Assembly: GCA_014529385.2 (NCBI GenBank) | Contig: CM043970.1 | Coordinates: forward strand, 60,180,023 to 60,244,022 | Reading direction: 5' to 3' | Length of the DNA: 64,000 nt | Source of the DNA: Adiantum capillus-veneris | Lineage: Eukaryota; Streptophyta; Polypodiopsida; Polypodiales; Pteridaceae | Part shown: piece after piece, positions 30,202-42,543 of the stretch | Layout of the letters: each line of letters starts with the position of its first letter | How positions within the stretch are numbered: position 1 is the first letter of the stretch | Position numbers and translations under genes: made by a program | The notes under the pieces: model-generated | The model's database searches: none | Told to the model about the DNA's origin: nothing | The model's input: the letters and a program-made list of their open reading frames with translations, nothing else

Positions 30202-31477
30202 AGCGGCTTAGTACTTAGGCACCACAGAAGGATGGCGAATCCGCACACCCTTCACACATACACAAGCTCACTCCAAACACAAGACTAGGTGGCGATTCCG
30301 CACACCTCACATGGGCAAAACATTGCAAGAAACATACTCACAAACCCTCAAGCTTTATTTAGAGAATAAGGCGATGAAATGGGGAGCATAGGGTAGGGGA
30401 AAGAGAAGGGAGAGACTGGTAGAGTACATGGCGGATTAGTGGGAGCTGATGGTGAAGACTCGCACGAGGGTTATGGCCATCATCCTTCATATAGCTGCCC
30501 CTCATCTTCCATAGCCCAAGGGTGTAGAGGTCATGCTCAAGTCGAGCATGGTGACTACGGTGATGGTGATGGTGTGGGTGTGTGTGTGTGTGCTAGGCAC
30601 ACACAGTGCATAGTGTACTCTCTGGTGATGTTGTGTGTGTCATTAGTGTGATGGTGACTCCTCTTTATATAGGGGAGGAGGGGGAGGATTTCTAGAATTT
30701 TAGAAATCAAGAAATTATTATCTGCACCGGCCATGTGACTGTGGGCCCCACTTGTCTGGCTGTGTGTATATGCGCCAGAACAGCAGTCTCATGAGAGAGA
30801 GAGACTAAGAGAGAGAGATGAGTTGATGAAAAAAGTGAGTGAGATGGAAAATAAGTAATTACAAGAGGAAAGAGAGAGGAGTGTGTACTGTGTGCAGATG
30901 TGTGTGTACACTAGAAAAATCCGGTAACCATCATGTAAAGGTGGGTGTGTGGGAACCTTTTTCAGTAGAACTGAGTGTGTGTGAGTGTGGGGAGTTCATC
31001 TGGCTACAAGACAAGAGAGATTTTGAATTTTAGAGAGAGAGGGGGGTATTTGGATCATGGGAGAGTGTAGGAGAGAGAAAAAAAAGGGTGGGGTATGCTA
31101 TTTTGGAAGATAGGAGAGGTGGCATGTGACAAAGAACGTATTATTGGTGAGGACAGGGGTGGGGTAGCTTGAGGGGAGAGAGAAAGGAGAAAGGACAAGG
31201 GAAAGAGAGAGGGGGTTGACCTTTTGAGTGGAGGAGAAGAAAAGGGATACATGGTGGGGCAACAGTGAAGAAAAAAAAAAGGCAAGGTGGGGATGGGCTG
31301 CCCCGCAGGCACGAGGTGGCCTATTTTACCTTTCTCACTTATTTACATACTCATACTTTATTATTTTTTCTTACTTTTTCAATGCCGTTTATCACTCCCT
31401 CCCTAAGAGGGGGTTTCCATGGGGTGGGAAAGAGAGAAGAGGGGTATGGGAACCTGGCTTGTGAAAAGCCCCCATCA
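29898..31477 (-). repeat. 3' LTR of element D (1,580 bp)
   Basis: Same termini as the 5' LTR with one copy of the U3 unit and a much longer GA run (about 30113-30198). The GGCTT...AAGCC inverted repeat sits a few bases inside the outer end. Confidence 0.93.
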
Positions 31478-31480
31478 TTA

Positions 31481-31494
31481 GCCCTCCCCTTTTG
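31481..31494 (-). other. Polypurine tract of element D
   Basis: Minus strand CAAAAGGGGAGGGC, three bases before the 3' LTR; marks the end of the internal region. Confidence 0.85.
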
Positions 31495-31625
31495 GCTAGA
31501 GGCATTCATGTCTCTAGCTAATCTGTTTGATTATTATCATCGGAGGTGGCGACTGATGGTGTGTCCTCATCTAGAATGTCAATAGGTGGAGCTTGGTCAA
31601 ATCGAAGAAAATAAGGGTTAAGTCG

Positions 31626-32896
31626 CTAATCATTTACCCTGGTTTTATGAAGTTTTCCATCAGCCTCCATAAGCTGGTAGCTTCCATTGGCATACTTTTT
31701 CCTGATGATGAAAGGGCCTTCCCATCGGAGTAGGAGTTTCTTATCCTTGCGCGTGTCGAAGCAATTGTCGTAGCAGAGCACCAACATTCCTTTCTTCAAT
31801 TCTTTTTGCCGGAGATGCTGGTTAAAGCTAAGCCGTCTATGCTCTGCTTGTGCTGCATAATAATTTATTGCTTCTTCTCTGTCCAGCTGCAGTCTTTCCA
31901 AGTCGATGATGTGATCTCTCAAATGCATGTTGGGCTGTTGAAGTTGGCTTGTCATTACTCTGAGACTTTGTAGTTGCACTTCAATGGGGAAGATTGCTTC
32001 CTTTCCAAATACTAGATGATACGGTGTGAATCCCAAGGATGTACAAAATGAAGTTCTGTAGGCCCATAAAGCTCGTAGTAGGTACTTATCCCAGTCTCCA
32101 GGACGATTGTTTACCTGCTTGGCAATAATTTTAGAAATCATTCCATTTACCTTTTCAACTAGGCCATTACATTGAGGGTAATATGGTGAAGAGTGCCTCC
32201 TTGTAATGCCCAGTTTTTGCATTAATTCTCCTACCAAGTCTGCTCTAAAACCTGGCCCTCTATCAGAGATGATCTCTAAAGGTGTGCGAAACCTACAACA
32301 TATGTGCTCGTAGATAAATTTAGGTATCTCTACCGCAGTGATTCTAGTGGTGGCTGTAGCCTCTGCCCATCTAGTCATGTAGTCAACCCCCATGATAATG
32401 TAGAATTTTCCTGAGTTGGCCCTAGGTAATGGCCCAATGGCATCGATACCCCATTTTTCAAATGGGTATATGAGAGAATAGGTGTCTGTGGTTCACGCAT
32501 AAGTGACCTAGTGCCGGCCTTTTGACACAACTTACACGTTTTGCACCAGTGGTGTACATCACAGTTGAGGCTAGGCCATATGAAGCCTGCCTGCAAGATT
32601 TTCCTACTTGTTATGTCTAGGGCAAAGTGACCACCACAAACCCCGTCGTAACAGCTAGCAATTACTCCCATGATTTCCTGAGAGAGAGGGACCTTCCTGA
32701 GTATTTGGTCCTTACCCTTACAATACAAACCGTCATTGATGAGTCGATACCTTGTGGCCTTCCGCATCAGCCATTGCTTCTGTCCCTTTGTTAAATCTGA
32801 TGGGCATTCCCCTGTTTCCAAAAAATGCATGATGTCAGGCAAGGTGTCACTGTCTTGAAATAGAGGGAGCTTTAGATTTATTGCTCCAACCACCAC
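31626..32896 (-). pseudogene. Integrase of element D, two frames
   Basis: The zinc-binding part (32896-32375) has a single H2C2 module ending HHWCKTCKLCQK, in contrast to the doubled module of A and B. The core is in 32393-31626: DYMTRWAEATATT, SDRGPGFRADL, NGLVEKVNG (D and E of the DDE triad; the first D lies at the frame break). The C-terminal part (KGMLVLCYDNCFDTRKDKKLLLRWEGPFII) ends with the stop near 31626, about 130 bp before the PPT. Confidence 0.88.
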
Positions 32897-32899
32897 TTC

Positions 32900-33617
32900 C
32901 TGTAGTCTTTCACTTGCTAGGGCATCTGTTTCTTAGTTTTGAGCCCTTGGGATATGGTGTATTTGAACTTCTTCAAACTTACCCAACAAGGTTTTTACAC
33001 CACTTAAGTGAGTCCTTAAACTAGGATTCTTGCATGTACATGCTCCATTTACTTGCCTTACCAGAAGTAGAGCATCCCCAAATACATTAAGGCGTTGTAC
33101 ATCTTGAGAGACGCACCATTGTAGACCCTTGGTTAGTGCTGCATACTCAGCTTCATTGTTATAATGTGAATCTAACAATTGGCCCAACGAAAATACCTTT
33201 GTCATCAAAGACCACTATGCCTGCAGCTGCTTTGTCGGACGCTCGCTTGTAGGCTCCATCAAAGTAGAGAGAGTATGCTCCTTCTACCATCGGTGGTACT
33301 GGAGGTAATCAGACTTCTCCTCCCTTAGATTTCTTCTCCTTCCTTTCAAAGTCTTGGTAGGTCATGAGTCCCCCCAAACTTGCCCTTGTCGTGCTTTCTA
33401 CCTGTACCGTGTAGTCAAACTCTTGCAGACGAACTAGCCATTTAGTAATCCTAGCAGACACATCCATGTGTTGTACGACATAGGGAAATATTTCATCCGT
33501 GGTTAGAATCACAAATTGCTAAGGCAACAAATATGACCTAAACTTTGTAGTTGCAAATCTAAGAGCTAGGACTAAGTGTTCCACATGGGTGAAACCTTTC
33601 TCTCCTGTTGTCATCAT
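32900..33617 (-). pseudogene. Tandem RNase H domains (gypsy type and archaeal type) of element D
   Basis: First domain remnants: VEHLVLALRFATTKFRSYLL, ITKWLVRLQEFDYTV. Then a second RNase H: YSLYFDGAYKRASDKAAAGIVV (D), NNEAEYAALTKGLQWCVSQD (E), LNVFGDALLLVRQVNG (D) and HHIPRAQN followed by a stop and ETDALAS (last D). The DG..E..D..D pattern with NEAEYxAL is that of the extra archaeal-type RNase H of plant Tat-lineage elements. Stops at several points. Confidence 0.82.
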
Positions 33618-34642
33618 TCAACTAGAGAAGTAGATTGGCCTCATGAAAGATGTCGTCGTATCCTTTTGGAGTAGCACAGCCCCCAATGAGTCATTACCAA
33701 CACTTGAGGTGACATATAATTTTTCATCCCACTTAGGTGGTGAGATAGTTGGCAGGCTGGCTAAGACCTCCTTTACCTTGTTGTAGTGATGTTCGCTTTC
33801 CTCGTCCCCAGTGAAAGTTGATCTTTGAGTGAGTTGTTGCAGTGGTAGAACAAGTTGTGATAGTAGATGTATGAATCTATTTAAGTACCTCACCTTCTGT
33901 AGAAAAGAGACCAGTTGACGTGCGGTTGTTGGTGAAGGTAGGGCTATGAGTGCGGACACATTACTTGGGTCGGCGTTGATACCTTTTGCTGAAATTTCAT
34001 GGCCTAGTAGAATGACTTTACTCTCCCCAATGTGGCATTTATCCACATTTAATTGACCGCCTAGGCTCTGCAACCTGGCCAAACCTTCAATTACCTTTTC
34101 TAAATGTGAAATACAGGAGCTGTATATACAAAAATCATCAATGAACACTCGTATGGATGTTCCAAAGAACGGTTGAAAAACATATGTGACATATCTTTGG
34201 AATGTGGCAGGTGCATTTGTGAGACCAAATGGCATAACCCTGTATGCAAAACAACCCCATGGCGTGATAAAAGTGGTTTTTAGCTGATCTTCCAAGGCTA
34301 TGCGTATTTGAAAGTATGCAGAATAACCATCACAGACGGTATAGCATTCAAAACCCGCTACTTCATTCAGAATTCATCCAAGAAAGGGAGAGGAAAGTGG
34401 TCTCTCTTTGTAGCTGCATTTAGTGGTTTGTAGTCAACACAGACCCTCCACTTACCATTCTTTTTAGGCGTCACCACTACGGGTGACACCCATTCTGAGT
34501 TTTCTACAGGATAGATGAATCCCGCCTCCAACAGTTTCCTTACCTCGGCCAAGAGTGACTTTTCTTGTATGACCCCCAGTTGTCGTAGCTTTTGCACAAC
34601 TGGTTTTACCCCTTCCTTCAGCTTAATATGATGTTCCACCAC
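33618..34642 (-). pseudogene. Reverse transcriptase of element D, one frameshift
   Basis: The first frame (34642-34367) holds EHHIKLKEGVKPVVQKLR, WVSPVVVTPKKNGKWRVCVDY and LNAATKRDHFPLPFLDEF. The frame changes near 34367, and the catalytic palm follows in the second (34295-33618): MPFGLTNAPATFQRYVTYVF, VFIDDFCIYS (the YxDD motif as FIDD) and NVDKCHIGESKVILLGHEIS, running into the start of RNase H. Confidence 0.88.
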
Positions 34643-35019
34643 TGTAATGCCTGTGATTATTTTATAATTTTCAATGAACAGGTTAGGAAATCCATCAACA
34701 TTTGCAAAAAACTATCTTTCTCCTCGAGTGTTAATTCCGTAGACAACATACCCTTCAACCTACTTCCTCCTAGGCTAGGTGATTTGATCTCCTCTTCATT
34801 GGGTTGCCCTTTTGGTGATCCCAGTTGTGCTTACCCTTTGCGGATCCTTCATAATGATACCCATCACATCAATGGAACTGTCACTTTCATCGGTGGATGT
34901 GGTCTCCTCCTCAGAAGTGGAAGATTCGCTAGTGGTTTCATCTGCCGATGTTTCTAGATTCATTTGCTTCTGCTTGCCAATCCTCATGTCGTAGTAGATT
35001 GTCTCCCCTTTCTTACTGG

Positions 35020-36234
35020 TCAAGCGTAGAAGGCTAGTACCCAGTCCAGTTTTTCCTTCATGGTCATCAACCATGGCCTTCCCAAGATTAGTGGATAGCC
35101 CTCCCCCTTAGTAGGCATTACAAAAACATCTACCTCTACCTCAGTGTTGAAAGCTTTTATTTTCACGGCACTTACCACACCCACACACTTTACTTTTGCG
35201 TTGTTTGCCATCTTTGCCTTGCATGGAGAAGGCCTGTCAACCTCGAGCCCTAATAGAAGCATCATAGCTTTGCTCATTACACAGATTTGTGCACCTCCAT
35301 CAATGTAGGTGTTTCCAACCCTCTTTCCTTTTATGTTTACGTCGACAATTGGAAGGATGTCGTCCATGTTGCAACCCAAAATTGCTCCGACTACCTTTGT
35401 TTTGGAGCGTCTTGTACTTACCATTTTGGACCATTGTCGCCTTACTTTAGGTGCAAGATGTAGCAGTTGTGGCCATGTAATCTTCGGTCCTTGCTCTGCC
35501 ACATCCAATGTTAGATCATAGGGCTTAGAACTTTCCCCTAGCTGGAAGTCGGTGATGCCCAATTTCCGTCGTGGCCTGGATGGCCTCTTGCTAGTCTCTC
35601 CTCTCATGCTTCTCTCATCATCTGATTGTGTAGCTTCCTCCCTCCTAGATCTTTTCACACTCATGGCTTCAAGTGGTTCTAAAAAGGTTACCTTCTCCTT
35701 ACTCTTGTCCCTCTCCTTTGCTCTGGGTGGATCCACTACTACGGCTTTTCCTTTCTCTTCTAGCATTATGATGTTTACAGGGAGATTAGGTGGTGGTGCT
35801 GGTGGAAGAGGTGGGATGGATGCTTGTGGTGGTGTCTGGGGTGGACGTAGAATTTGTGTTGGTGGGGCTGGTGCTCGGGGTGGGGGTGTTCTTTCTCTAG
35901 GAGGTGACAATTGGTTCCTCCTACCTCCTCTATTATAGTTTTGTCGTGGTTTGGGACAGTAGTACATACCGTGATTGTCTTCTCCGCAGTTATAGCAGTG
36001 ATACTCCCTGTTTTGTCGTCGTGCTCTTCCAGGGTCTTGATCTCTTTCTTGACTCCTCCCTTGCTGTATTAAGTGGACAGACAAATTCTGCAGTTGGTCA
36101 GTAATATGGGCCAACATATCTTGTTGGTCATCTCTTACCCCAAGAGCCGATGGTGGTGGTGGAATGGTGGTTGTCGTAGTTGCTGGTCGACGCGATATTC
36201 CTGCTTCTGTTGACTCGGTTTCTTTGGCTTTCAT
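35020..36234 (-). CDS. gag nucleocapsid and protease of element D
   Basis: 404 codons. Thr/Pro-rich start, one CCHC knuckle (CYNCGEDNHGMYYC, near residue 80), a proline-rich linker, and a retropepsin with YIDGGAQICVMS in the DTG position (DGG) and LILGRPWLMTM. The family usually has D-T/S-G; a DGG triad occurs here and in G. Protease processes the polyprotein. Confidence 0.85.
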   Translation of the reverse strand: MKAKETESTEAGISRRPATTTTTIPPPPSALGVRDDQQDMLAHITDQLQNLSVHLIQQGRSQERDQDPGRARRQNREYHCYNCGEDNHGMYYCPKPRQNYNRGGRRNQLSPPRERTPPPRAPAPPTQILRPPQTPPQASIPPLPPAPPPNLPVNIIMLEEKGKAVVVDPPRAKERDKSKEKVTFLEPLEAMSVKRSRREEATQSDDERSMRGETSKRPSRPRRKLGITDFQLGESSKPYDLTLDVAEQGPKITWPQLLHLAPKVRRQWSKMVSTRRSKTKVVGAILGCNMDDILPIVDVNIKGKRVGNTYIDGGAQICVMSKAMMLLLGLEVDRPSPCKAKMANNAKVKCVGVVSAVKIKAFNTEVEVDVFVMPTKGEGYPLILGRPWLMTMKEKLDWVLAFYA

Positions 36235-36295
36235 TCACAGCTTCTTGTCCTTAAGGCGAGCAATCTCAACGGCTAACTCGTACGTAGCCGGGAAT

Positions 36296-36775
36296 CTACC
36301 TTTCACCTTCTCCTTGAGAAGCGGCCATAAGCCATGCGTGAACCGATCTTTTTTTTAGGAAATTGGGTGCAGCTTCCCCCCTTGCCAGTGACTCAACCCA
36401 CCATTCCCACAAATCCACAAATTTGGACTCATAGGTGGCATATTCTAAAAGACCCTCCTGCTTCAAGTCTCTCAACTTGTCCCACAACTTTTTTGAAGTG
36501 GTACCTCCCCCAAAGCGCCTCTTAAAAGTGGTTTTTAAGTGCTCCCAGTCATCCTTGGTTGTTTGTGGAAGTGCGTTGTACCATGATCTAGCTTCTAGCT
36601 TCATGAGATGCTTAAAGATTCTAACCCGGGATTCATCTGTATCTTTGTTGCTCACAACACATGCTACTTCAAAGTCATCTAGGAAGTCTGTTACCAAATC
36701 CTCCCCCTTCTTTCCTTTAAATGTTGGAAATGCTACACTTGCCATGATTACTGAGAGAGAGCTAGAAAGACACAC
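36296..36775 (-). CDS. gag capsid segment of element D
   Basis: ATG near 36745 (MASVAFPTFKGKKGEDLVTD) and a Retrotrans_gag pattern: FLDDFEVACVV, KHLMKLEARSWYNALP, DWEHLKTTFKRRFGG, LKQEGLLEYATYESKFVDL. It ends in a frame break near 36296; the continuation (FPATYELAVEIARLKDKKL) is in another frame up to 36234. Confidence 0.85.
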   Translation of the reverse strand: MCLSSSLSVIMASVAFPTFKGKKGEDLVTDFLDDFEVACVVSNKDTDESRVRIFKHLMKLEARSWYNALPQTTKDDWEHLKTTFKRRFGGGTTSKKLWDKLRDLKQEGLLEYATYESKFVDLWEWWVESLARGEAAPNFLKKRSVHAWLMAASQGEGER

Positions 36776-37530
36776 TGCTTAACTTGTAAAAGTTTTTTTT
36801 CTTCTTTACAAGGAGGCGTGTATACCCTCTTATATAAGACATAGATTAAAACTTCAAACGGTACATTGCCTTGTACCAAAGGTAAGACAAATGGCTGATC
36901 TGATGCCAGAACCTCAAAAAACTGCTCCCCACCCAGCATGGTGTCGATGACGTGCTGGTAGTGAGCCTTCAAGTCCAGTATTACCTTGATTGAGCGTACA
37001 CGTGTTGGTATGTGTGATCTGTCTTGAGGTAGGTTGTACTGATTCATGTGAAGCTTAGAGGTGCTTAGTCACTCTCCAAGCTTGTGGGAGAGGGTGGTGT
37101 TCTTTCCTGAAACAAACTCAGTAGATCCCTAGTTTCTCTAGTGAGAGTGTGAGCCAATGCTTCCGTTATCTGTGCTGCAGCATCTGGTGCGACTTGGAAA
37201 CTGACTGTGATAATTACCTCGGTGACTTGAGTTACCCGATTCTCAAAGTAGAATAGTGTTGATTCTCTATTGTGCAGACCTCCTTCCATCTTGTTGTTGT
37301 GGGTTGTTTGTAGGTTGCGGACATGGTTTTGACCTTCTCCTTCTTCTTCTTGGCACTCGGCCTATGTATATCCACTGGGTTTGGCGTGTTGGTTGACTCT
37401 TCCACTGCAAATCGATTACCGTTACACCTGGCACTCGAGCTTTGATGGAGATGCGGAGTTTGTCTAGTTGTGCTTGGAGCTCTTCTTCTTCTGTCGTCCA
37501 GTTGGCAAATCCTCCTAGCCATTCATCCAT
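36748..37530 (-). pseudogene. Leader/gag N-terminal frames of element D
   Basis: Starting about 50 bp after the primer site, ATG 37530 gives MDEWLGGFANWTTEEEELQAQLDKL (split here as MDEWLGGFAN and the acidic stretch that follows), then a basic region. Other-frame segments follow: FYFENRVTQVTEVIITVSFQ and LDLKAHYQHVIDTMLGGEQF. They look like one coding region fragmented by frame changes just upstream of the capsid frame. I do not recognise a domain; it could be the gag N terminus or an extra ORF, as some Tat-group elements have. Confidence 0.5.
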
Positions 37531-37581
37531 TCACAATAGTTTAGGGGTTTCAGTCTTGTAAACTGAAGGGTTTCATGAAAA

Positions 37582-37601
37582 GATCCTCGGTGGGGGCACC
37601 A
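37582..37601 (-). other. Primer binding site of element D
   Basis: Minus strand TGGTGCCCCCACCGAGGATC two bases from the LTR. It would pair with a tRNA ending GGGGGCACCA. It is not the tRNA-Asp or initiator-Met type used by the other elements; I cannot assign the tRNA with confidence. Confidence 0.7.
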
Positions 37602-37603
37602 AA

Positions 37604-39271
37604 TGACGGGAGCAAAGCGAACCCCGAACCCCGACGGCCTCTAAAACACCGAGGGCCGAATGGCGCGCCTCGAGCCTGTCACGGTAAAGCGAACAGGGGG
37701 CACCACCCTAGCTTTGAGCGGCTAGGACGCAAACAACACACCACCATAACAAAGTGTTCATCCAAGAGAGATGGATGCTTGGGAGTAATGGTGAAGAGTA
37801 AGGGGAATGAGATCAAGTTAGAGAGAGAGAGAGAGAGAGAGAGAGTAGCGGCTTAGTACTTAGGCACCACAGAAGGATGGTGAATCCGCACACCCTTCAC
37901 ACATACACAAGCTCACTCCAAACACAAGACTAGGTGGCGATTCCGTACACCTCACATGGGAAAAACATTGCAAGAAACATACTCACAAAACCTCAATCTT
38001 TATTTAGAGAATAAGGCGATGAAATGGGGAGCATAGGGTAGGGGAAAGAGAAGAGAGAGAGTGGTAGAGCACATGGCGGATAGGTGGGAGCTGATGGCAA
38101 AGACTTGCACGAGGGTTATGGCCATCATCCTTCATTTAGCTGCCCTTCATCTTCCATAGCCCAAGGGTGTAGAGGTCATGCTCAAGTCGAGCATGGTGAT
38201 TGCGGTGATGGTGATGGTGTGGGTGTGTGTGTGTGCGCTACGCACACAGAGTGCATAGTGTACTCTCTGGTGATTTTGTGTGTGTCGTTAGTGTGATGGT
38301 GACCCCTCTTTATATAGGGGAGGAGGGGGAGGATTTCTAGAATTTTAGAAATCAAGAAATTATTATCTGCACCGGCCATGTGACTGTGGGCCCCACTTGT
38401 CTGGCTGTGTGTATATGCGCCAGAACAGCAGTCTCATGAGAGAGATACTAAGAGAGAGAGATGGGTTGATGAAAAAAGTGAGTGAGATGGAAAATAAGTA
38501 ATTACAAGAGGGAAGAGAGAGGATTTTGTACATAGGTAAATCTGTGTGTAGATGTGTGTGTACACTAGAAAAATCCGGTAACCATCATATAAAGGTGGGT
38601 CTGTGGGCACCTTTTTCAGTAGAACTGAGTGTGTGTGAGTGTGGGGGAGGCCATCTGGCTACAAGACAAGAGAGATTTTGAATTTTAGAGAGAGAGGGGG
38701 GTATTTGGATCATAAGAGAGTGTAGGAGAGTGTAGGTGGGTCTGTGGGCACCTTTTTCAGTAGAACTGAGTGTGTGTGAGTGTGGGGGAGGCCATCTGGC
38801 TACAAGACAAGAGAGATTTTGAATTTTAGAGAGAGAGGGGGGTATTTGGATCATGAGAGAGTGTAGGAGAGAGAAAAAAAAGGGGTGGGGTATGCTATTT
38901 TGGAAGATAGGAGAGGTGGCATGTGACAAAGGACGTATTATTGGTGAGGACAGGGGTGGGGTAGCTTGAGGGGAGAGAGAAAGGAGAAAGGACAAGGGAA
39001 AGAGAAAGGAGGTTGACCTTTTGAGTGGAGGAGAAGAAAAGGGACACACGGTGGGGCAACAATGAAGAAAAAAAAAGGCAAGGTGGGGATGGCTGCCCCG
39101 CAGGCACGAGGTGGCCTATTTTACCTTTCTCACTTATTTACATACTCATACTTTATTTTTTTTCTTACTTTTCCAATGCCTTTTATCACTCCCTCCCTAA
39201 GAGGGGGTTTCCATGGGATGGGGAAGAGAGAAGAGGGGTATGGGAACCTGGCTTGTGAAAAGCCCCCATCA
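37604..39271 (-). repeat. 5' LTR of element D (1,668 bp)
   Basis: Contains a TATATAAA box (minus strand, near 38310) and a GA microsatellite (37821-37846; CT in the sense strand). A 141-bp tandem duplication in U3 (units starting at 38594 and 38735) is absent from the 3' LTR, explaining most of the length difference. Confidence 0.93.
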
Positions 39272-42145
39272 ATACAACGATATGTGTTTACTGAGCAAGC
39301 CAAAGCGTTGCTGCGACTGTGGGATTTGCATGTAGTAGTGCAAGCTACAAGAATAGATTTTGACATGACTATAATCAAGCAGGTTCTTGATTCCTTCAAT
39401 GCAAAGGATGACAGTGCTGTAGTCAATGGTATGAAAGTGTTCGCAACTCCTGACAACATTGCTTATGCTTTCAAAATGCCCAATGAGCCGAAGTCGACCA
39501 CAACAACTGTAGAACAAATAAGTGTGGCTCTCAAGGAGGATAAATCAGCCAAGAAAAAACAAGAGGCTAGTGCACAAGGGTTCCAGTAGCAGGTCTGGAC
39601 GTCCCTGTAGCTTACAAGTTTGGGACTGAAGCTCTTAGCCTGAAAAATAACCCCACGTATGTGTCAGAAAAGTTGTTCGCTATGTTGCTTGCAAAAATAT
39701 TAGATGCTACAGCTCCTATCAACTTATGTGAGTTATTATCGCATAATGTGCTCCAACAGATAGCCAAGCTGAAATCTCAGACTGTATTCAAAGCTTGGTA
39801 TGTCTGGCAATTTCTTTAATGGGCAACTACTCCAGATGCCCATTATCAGGTACAAATGGCTTGGAGTATAAAACCCATTCCTAAAACTAACAATGTCAAG
39901 CTCTCTTCAGATGAATAGGCTCCAAATACTTAGTTGGATTTAACTGGACAACAGAGGAAGGCTACATAGGTGATGGGCAGTAGTTCAAAGAAACCGAAGG
40001 CTACATTGGCCAAAAGCAGTGCTTTCTTAAAGCAACTAGAAAGTCAGGTTAAGTCTTTGCCTACTACAAAACTTTTAGCAGGCCAAACTTCAGCAACACC
40101 TGAAGAAGAGACTCCAACACGGATTAGTGCTAGGACCAGCCCAGTAAGAAGAGCACATTCCAGTAGACACCATTGCTGGAAAAGACTAGCAAGAAAGGAC
40201 CAGTGCTGATGAGTTGTTAGTTCATAGTGACAAGGAAAAGGGTCCAGAACCTGCCAGTCCAGCTAGCAAAAATCCTATTTCTTTCAGTGAACTAGCTTTA
40301 TCCTTAGCCAAAAAGAACAGACTGCAGTAGTTGCAGAATCACAGTCTCAAAGGACGACTAATTCTTCAAAAATCTGACTTCACAACATTACCATACATGG
40401 CTCCTGTTACGGTGTATGAGTCAAGTTCTTTTGACCCAACAATGGTAGTAGATGGTTGCTCAGTGCTTATCCAATCATCATGGAACACAATTGTCAATGC
40501 TTTGGGACAAATGATGGATGCCTCAGCTTCCATTGATGAAGTGACTAAGCTAAAAGAAGAACTGAGAAACAACCAATAGAAATTTCAAAAACTACAACAG
40601 GATATAGGGGCACAATCTTTGAGGCATAGTATTACTGAAAACCACTCAACCCAGACAATTCAAACACTGGAAGTAAAGCTGTAAAATCTTGAAACAGAGA
40701 ATAGGCAGTTAACTGAAGACAAAGTAGAGGCTGTGAGAAATGCTGACAAATTTGAGACTATGTTGAGAATGAAGAGGGTCGATTTCAACACGCTACTGAC
40801 TAGCCACGGTGCATTGAAAGCTTCTCTAAGAGAAGGTATATCTATAATAACTTGGCTGATATTTTTTATCGAGAAGGCAATGTTACTGTGAATATGGATA
40901 ATCTGAAGGCACTTATGGAGACCATGCAGAGTGATTTGCAAGAAAAGATTTTTGAGTATAACAGTGCTTTAGAAAAGCAAGCTATCCTAGACTATATTGA
41001 TAAGCAGAATGACCCTGATGAGGATTTTGAGAAAGCAGAAGAGAAGTATGAGGAAGGGGAGGACAAACCAGTAGACAATCCTGATGATGATAATGACTTT
41101 CCTCCTTCTTCATACCACAGGGAACAGTCAGCCCAACAAAGACCAACCAGACCAGCACAAGGGCCAGCCAGACTAGCAGTCGAGAGACCAATAGGCTGAT
41201 GATCAGCAATGAACAGACGGGCAACACTGGAGTATCTCTAGTACACCAATGATCCTGATGATAGGATAGTCAATCCACATTGGCAACGAAAATCCACTGC
41301 AGGCCTTCCTACAAGTGCATGAAGGAAGCTAGGAATCAACTGAAAGAAGTTTTACTTTAGATGCAAATTGCCAGAGGAGTTTTGGACCAGAGGGTGTAGG
41401 CTACTATTGAAGATTAGACTTCCAGCAGTAAAGGACCTCGGACTCAAATGACATTAGGGGAATAGGAAACTGCTCTCCAAAGACTCTTTCAGCTAGTCTG
41501 GGTGACTTGAAAGACGATGCAACAGGAGAACCAGGCTGTACTTGATGTCCTAGAATTTGTGCTTGATTCACCAGTTCTCATGTATGCATTGCCTACTAAG
41601 GAAGCTGAACTACCCAAATTTTTCCTAGCTTTGTATGCTCAGCATCGAGAACTAGTGGATTAGCTCGCCTACTTTAATATCACTGATGAACTTCAGGACT
41701 GGTATGAGCGAGCCACTATAGAATGGAAAACTTGGCAAACACTGATCAATGATGCTCTCTAAGTGAATGATGCCATGGAACTGCAAGGAGAAATGCAGCG
41801 GATCAAACTCTGTATGGGACAATGGAAGATCCAGCTCCGTGGTCTCACAAAGATCACAAATCACTTGCTTCAACTGACTATGGAAGCAAGGATTAAAACA
41901 AATCAACCTCTTCCGTAGGGATGGATCCACACAGCCTCACATTGTCATAAATTGTCCAGAACCCGTTTGACAAAGGGTAGATGCACTTTGTATGATCCCG
42001 ATACCAAAACTTACAATCCTCTCACGCCTTATGAATTTGATGTCCACTAAAAGGCGGGATCAACTTGAGTAGGAGGCCATTACAGACTTATCTAGAAGGA
42101 CAATGCTGGCGCTAGGACTTTTGAGGCACCAGCATAGAAGAAGGG
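39272..42145 (+). pseudogene. Element E, fragment 3: accessory 3' ORF, decayed
   Basis: Plus-strand coding remnant with many stops. It begins QRYVFTEQAKALLRLWD, then IDFDMTIIKQVLDSFNAKDD and FATPDNIAYAFKMP, which align with the globular domain of the A and B accessory ORFs (IDF..., then I/A...I..A...P). Ser/Lys-rich sequence (GSSSKKPKATLAKSSAFLKQLE) is followed by a coiled coil (KFQKLQQDIGAQSLRH, LENRQ..DKVEAVRNADKFE) and an acidic tail (EEKYEEGEDKPVDNPDDDNDF). After about 41300 more degraded frame follows (LLDVLEFVLDSPVLMYALP, ELQDWYERATIEW). Element G interrupts it at 42145. F is a second copy in the opposite orientation. Confidence 0.72.
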
Positions 42146-42438
42146 TGTTAACCCTCACACACATTCCTATCACCTACAACGAACACCGTATTATTTATTT
42201 GGTAGAGTCAGATACCGGGCTTGTCAATCTAATAGGAAAAGGGTAAGAGTGATCGCCGATGAGAGGCGCACTCTAACTAGAACATTCAAGAGTTAGTTGG
42301 TTAAGTATGGGCGCCCAAGTGTGAATGGGGCGAGCTCATATAAAAGTCACCTAAACCTAAAATTCATTCATTCTCTCATTTGTGCAATTGAAGAGTGCTC
42401 TTGCTCCATTTCCATCTTCTTCTTCTTCTTCATCTCCT

Positions 42439-42471
<33 letters not shown>

Positions 42472-42473
42472 AT

Positions 42474-42543
<70 letters not shown>

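Larger units (their letters stand above)
29898..39271 (-). mobile_element. Element D: gypsy element with additional RNase H (plant Tat-like)
   Basis: Two long LTRs (TGACGGG...; minus-strand start TGATGGGGGC), primer site, PPT and the order gag-PR-RT-RNase H-aRNase H-integrase, all on the minus strand. Flanks share ATAC on both sides, a 4-bp duplication or a 5-bp one with one change. The extra RNase H before integrase is a hallmark of plant Tat-lineage elements. Frames are broken in several places, so the copy is inactive. It splits the accessory ORF of E. Confidence 0.92.

Noticed and set aside
31055-31464. Frames in the LTRs of D (and their copies at 38585-39258) as host genes
   Set aside because: Duplicated in both LTRs and made of low-complexity purine/pyrimidine tracts.
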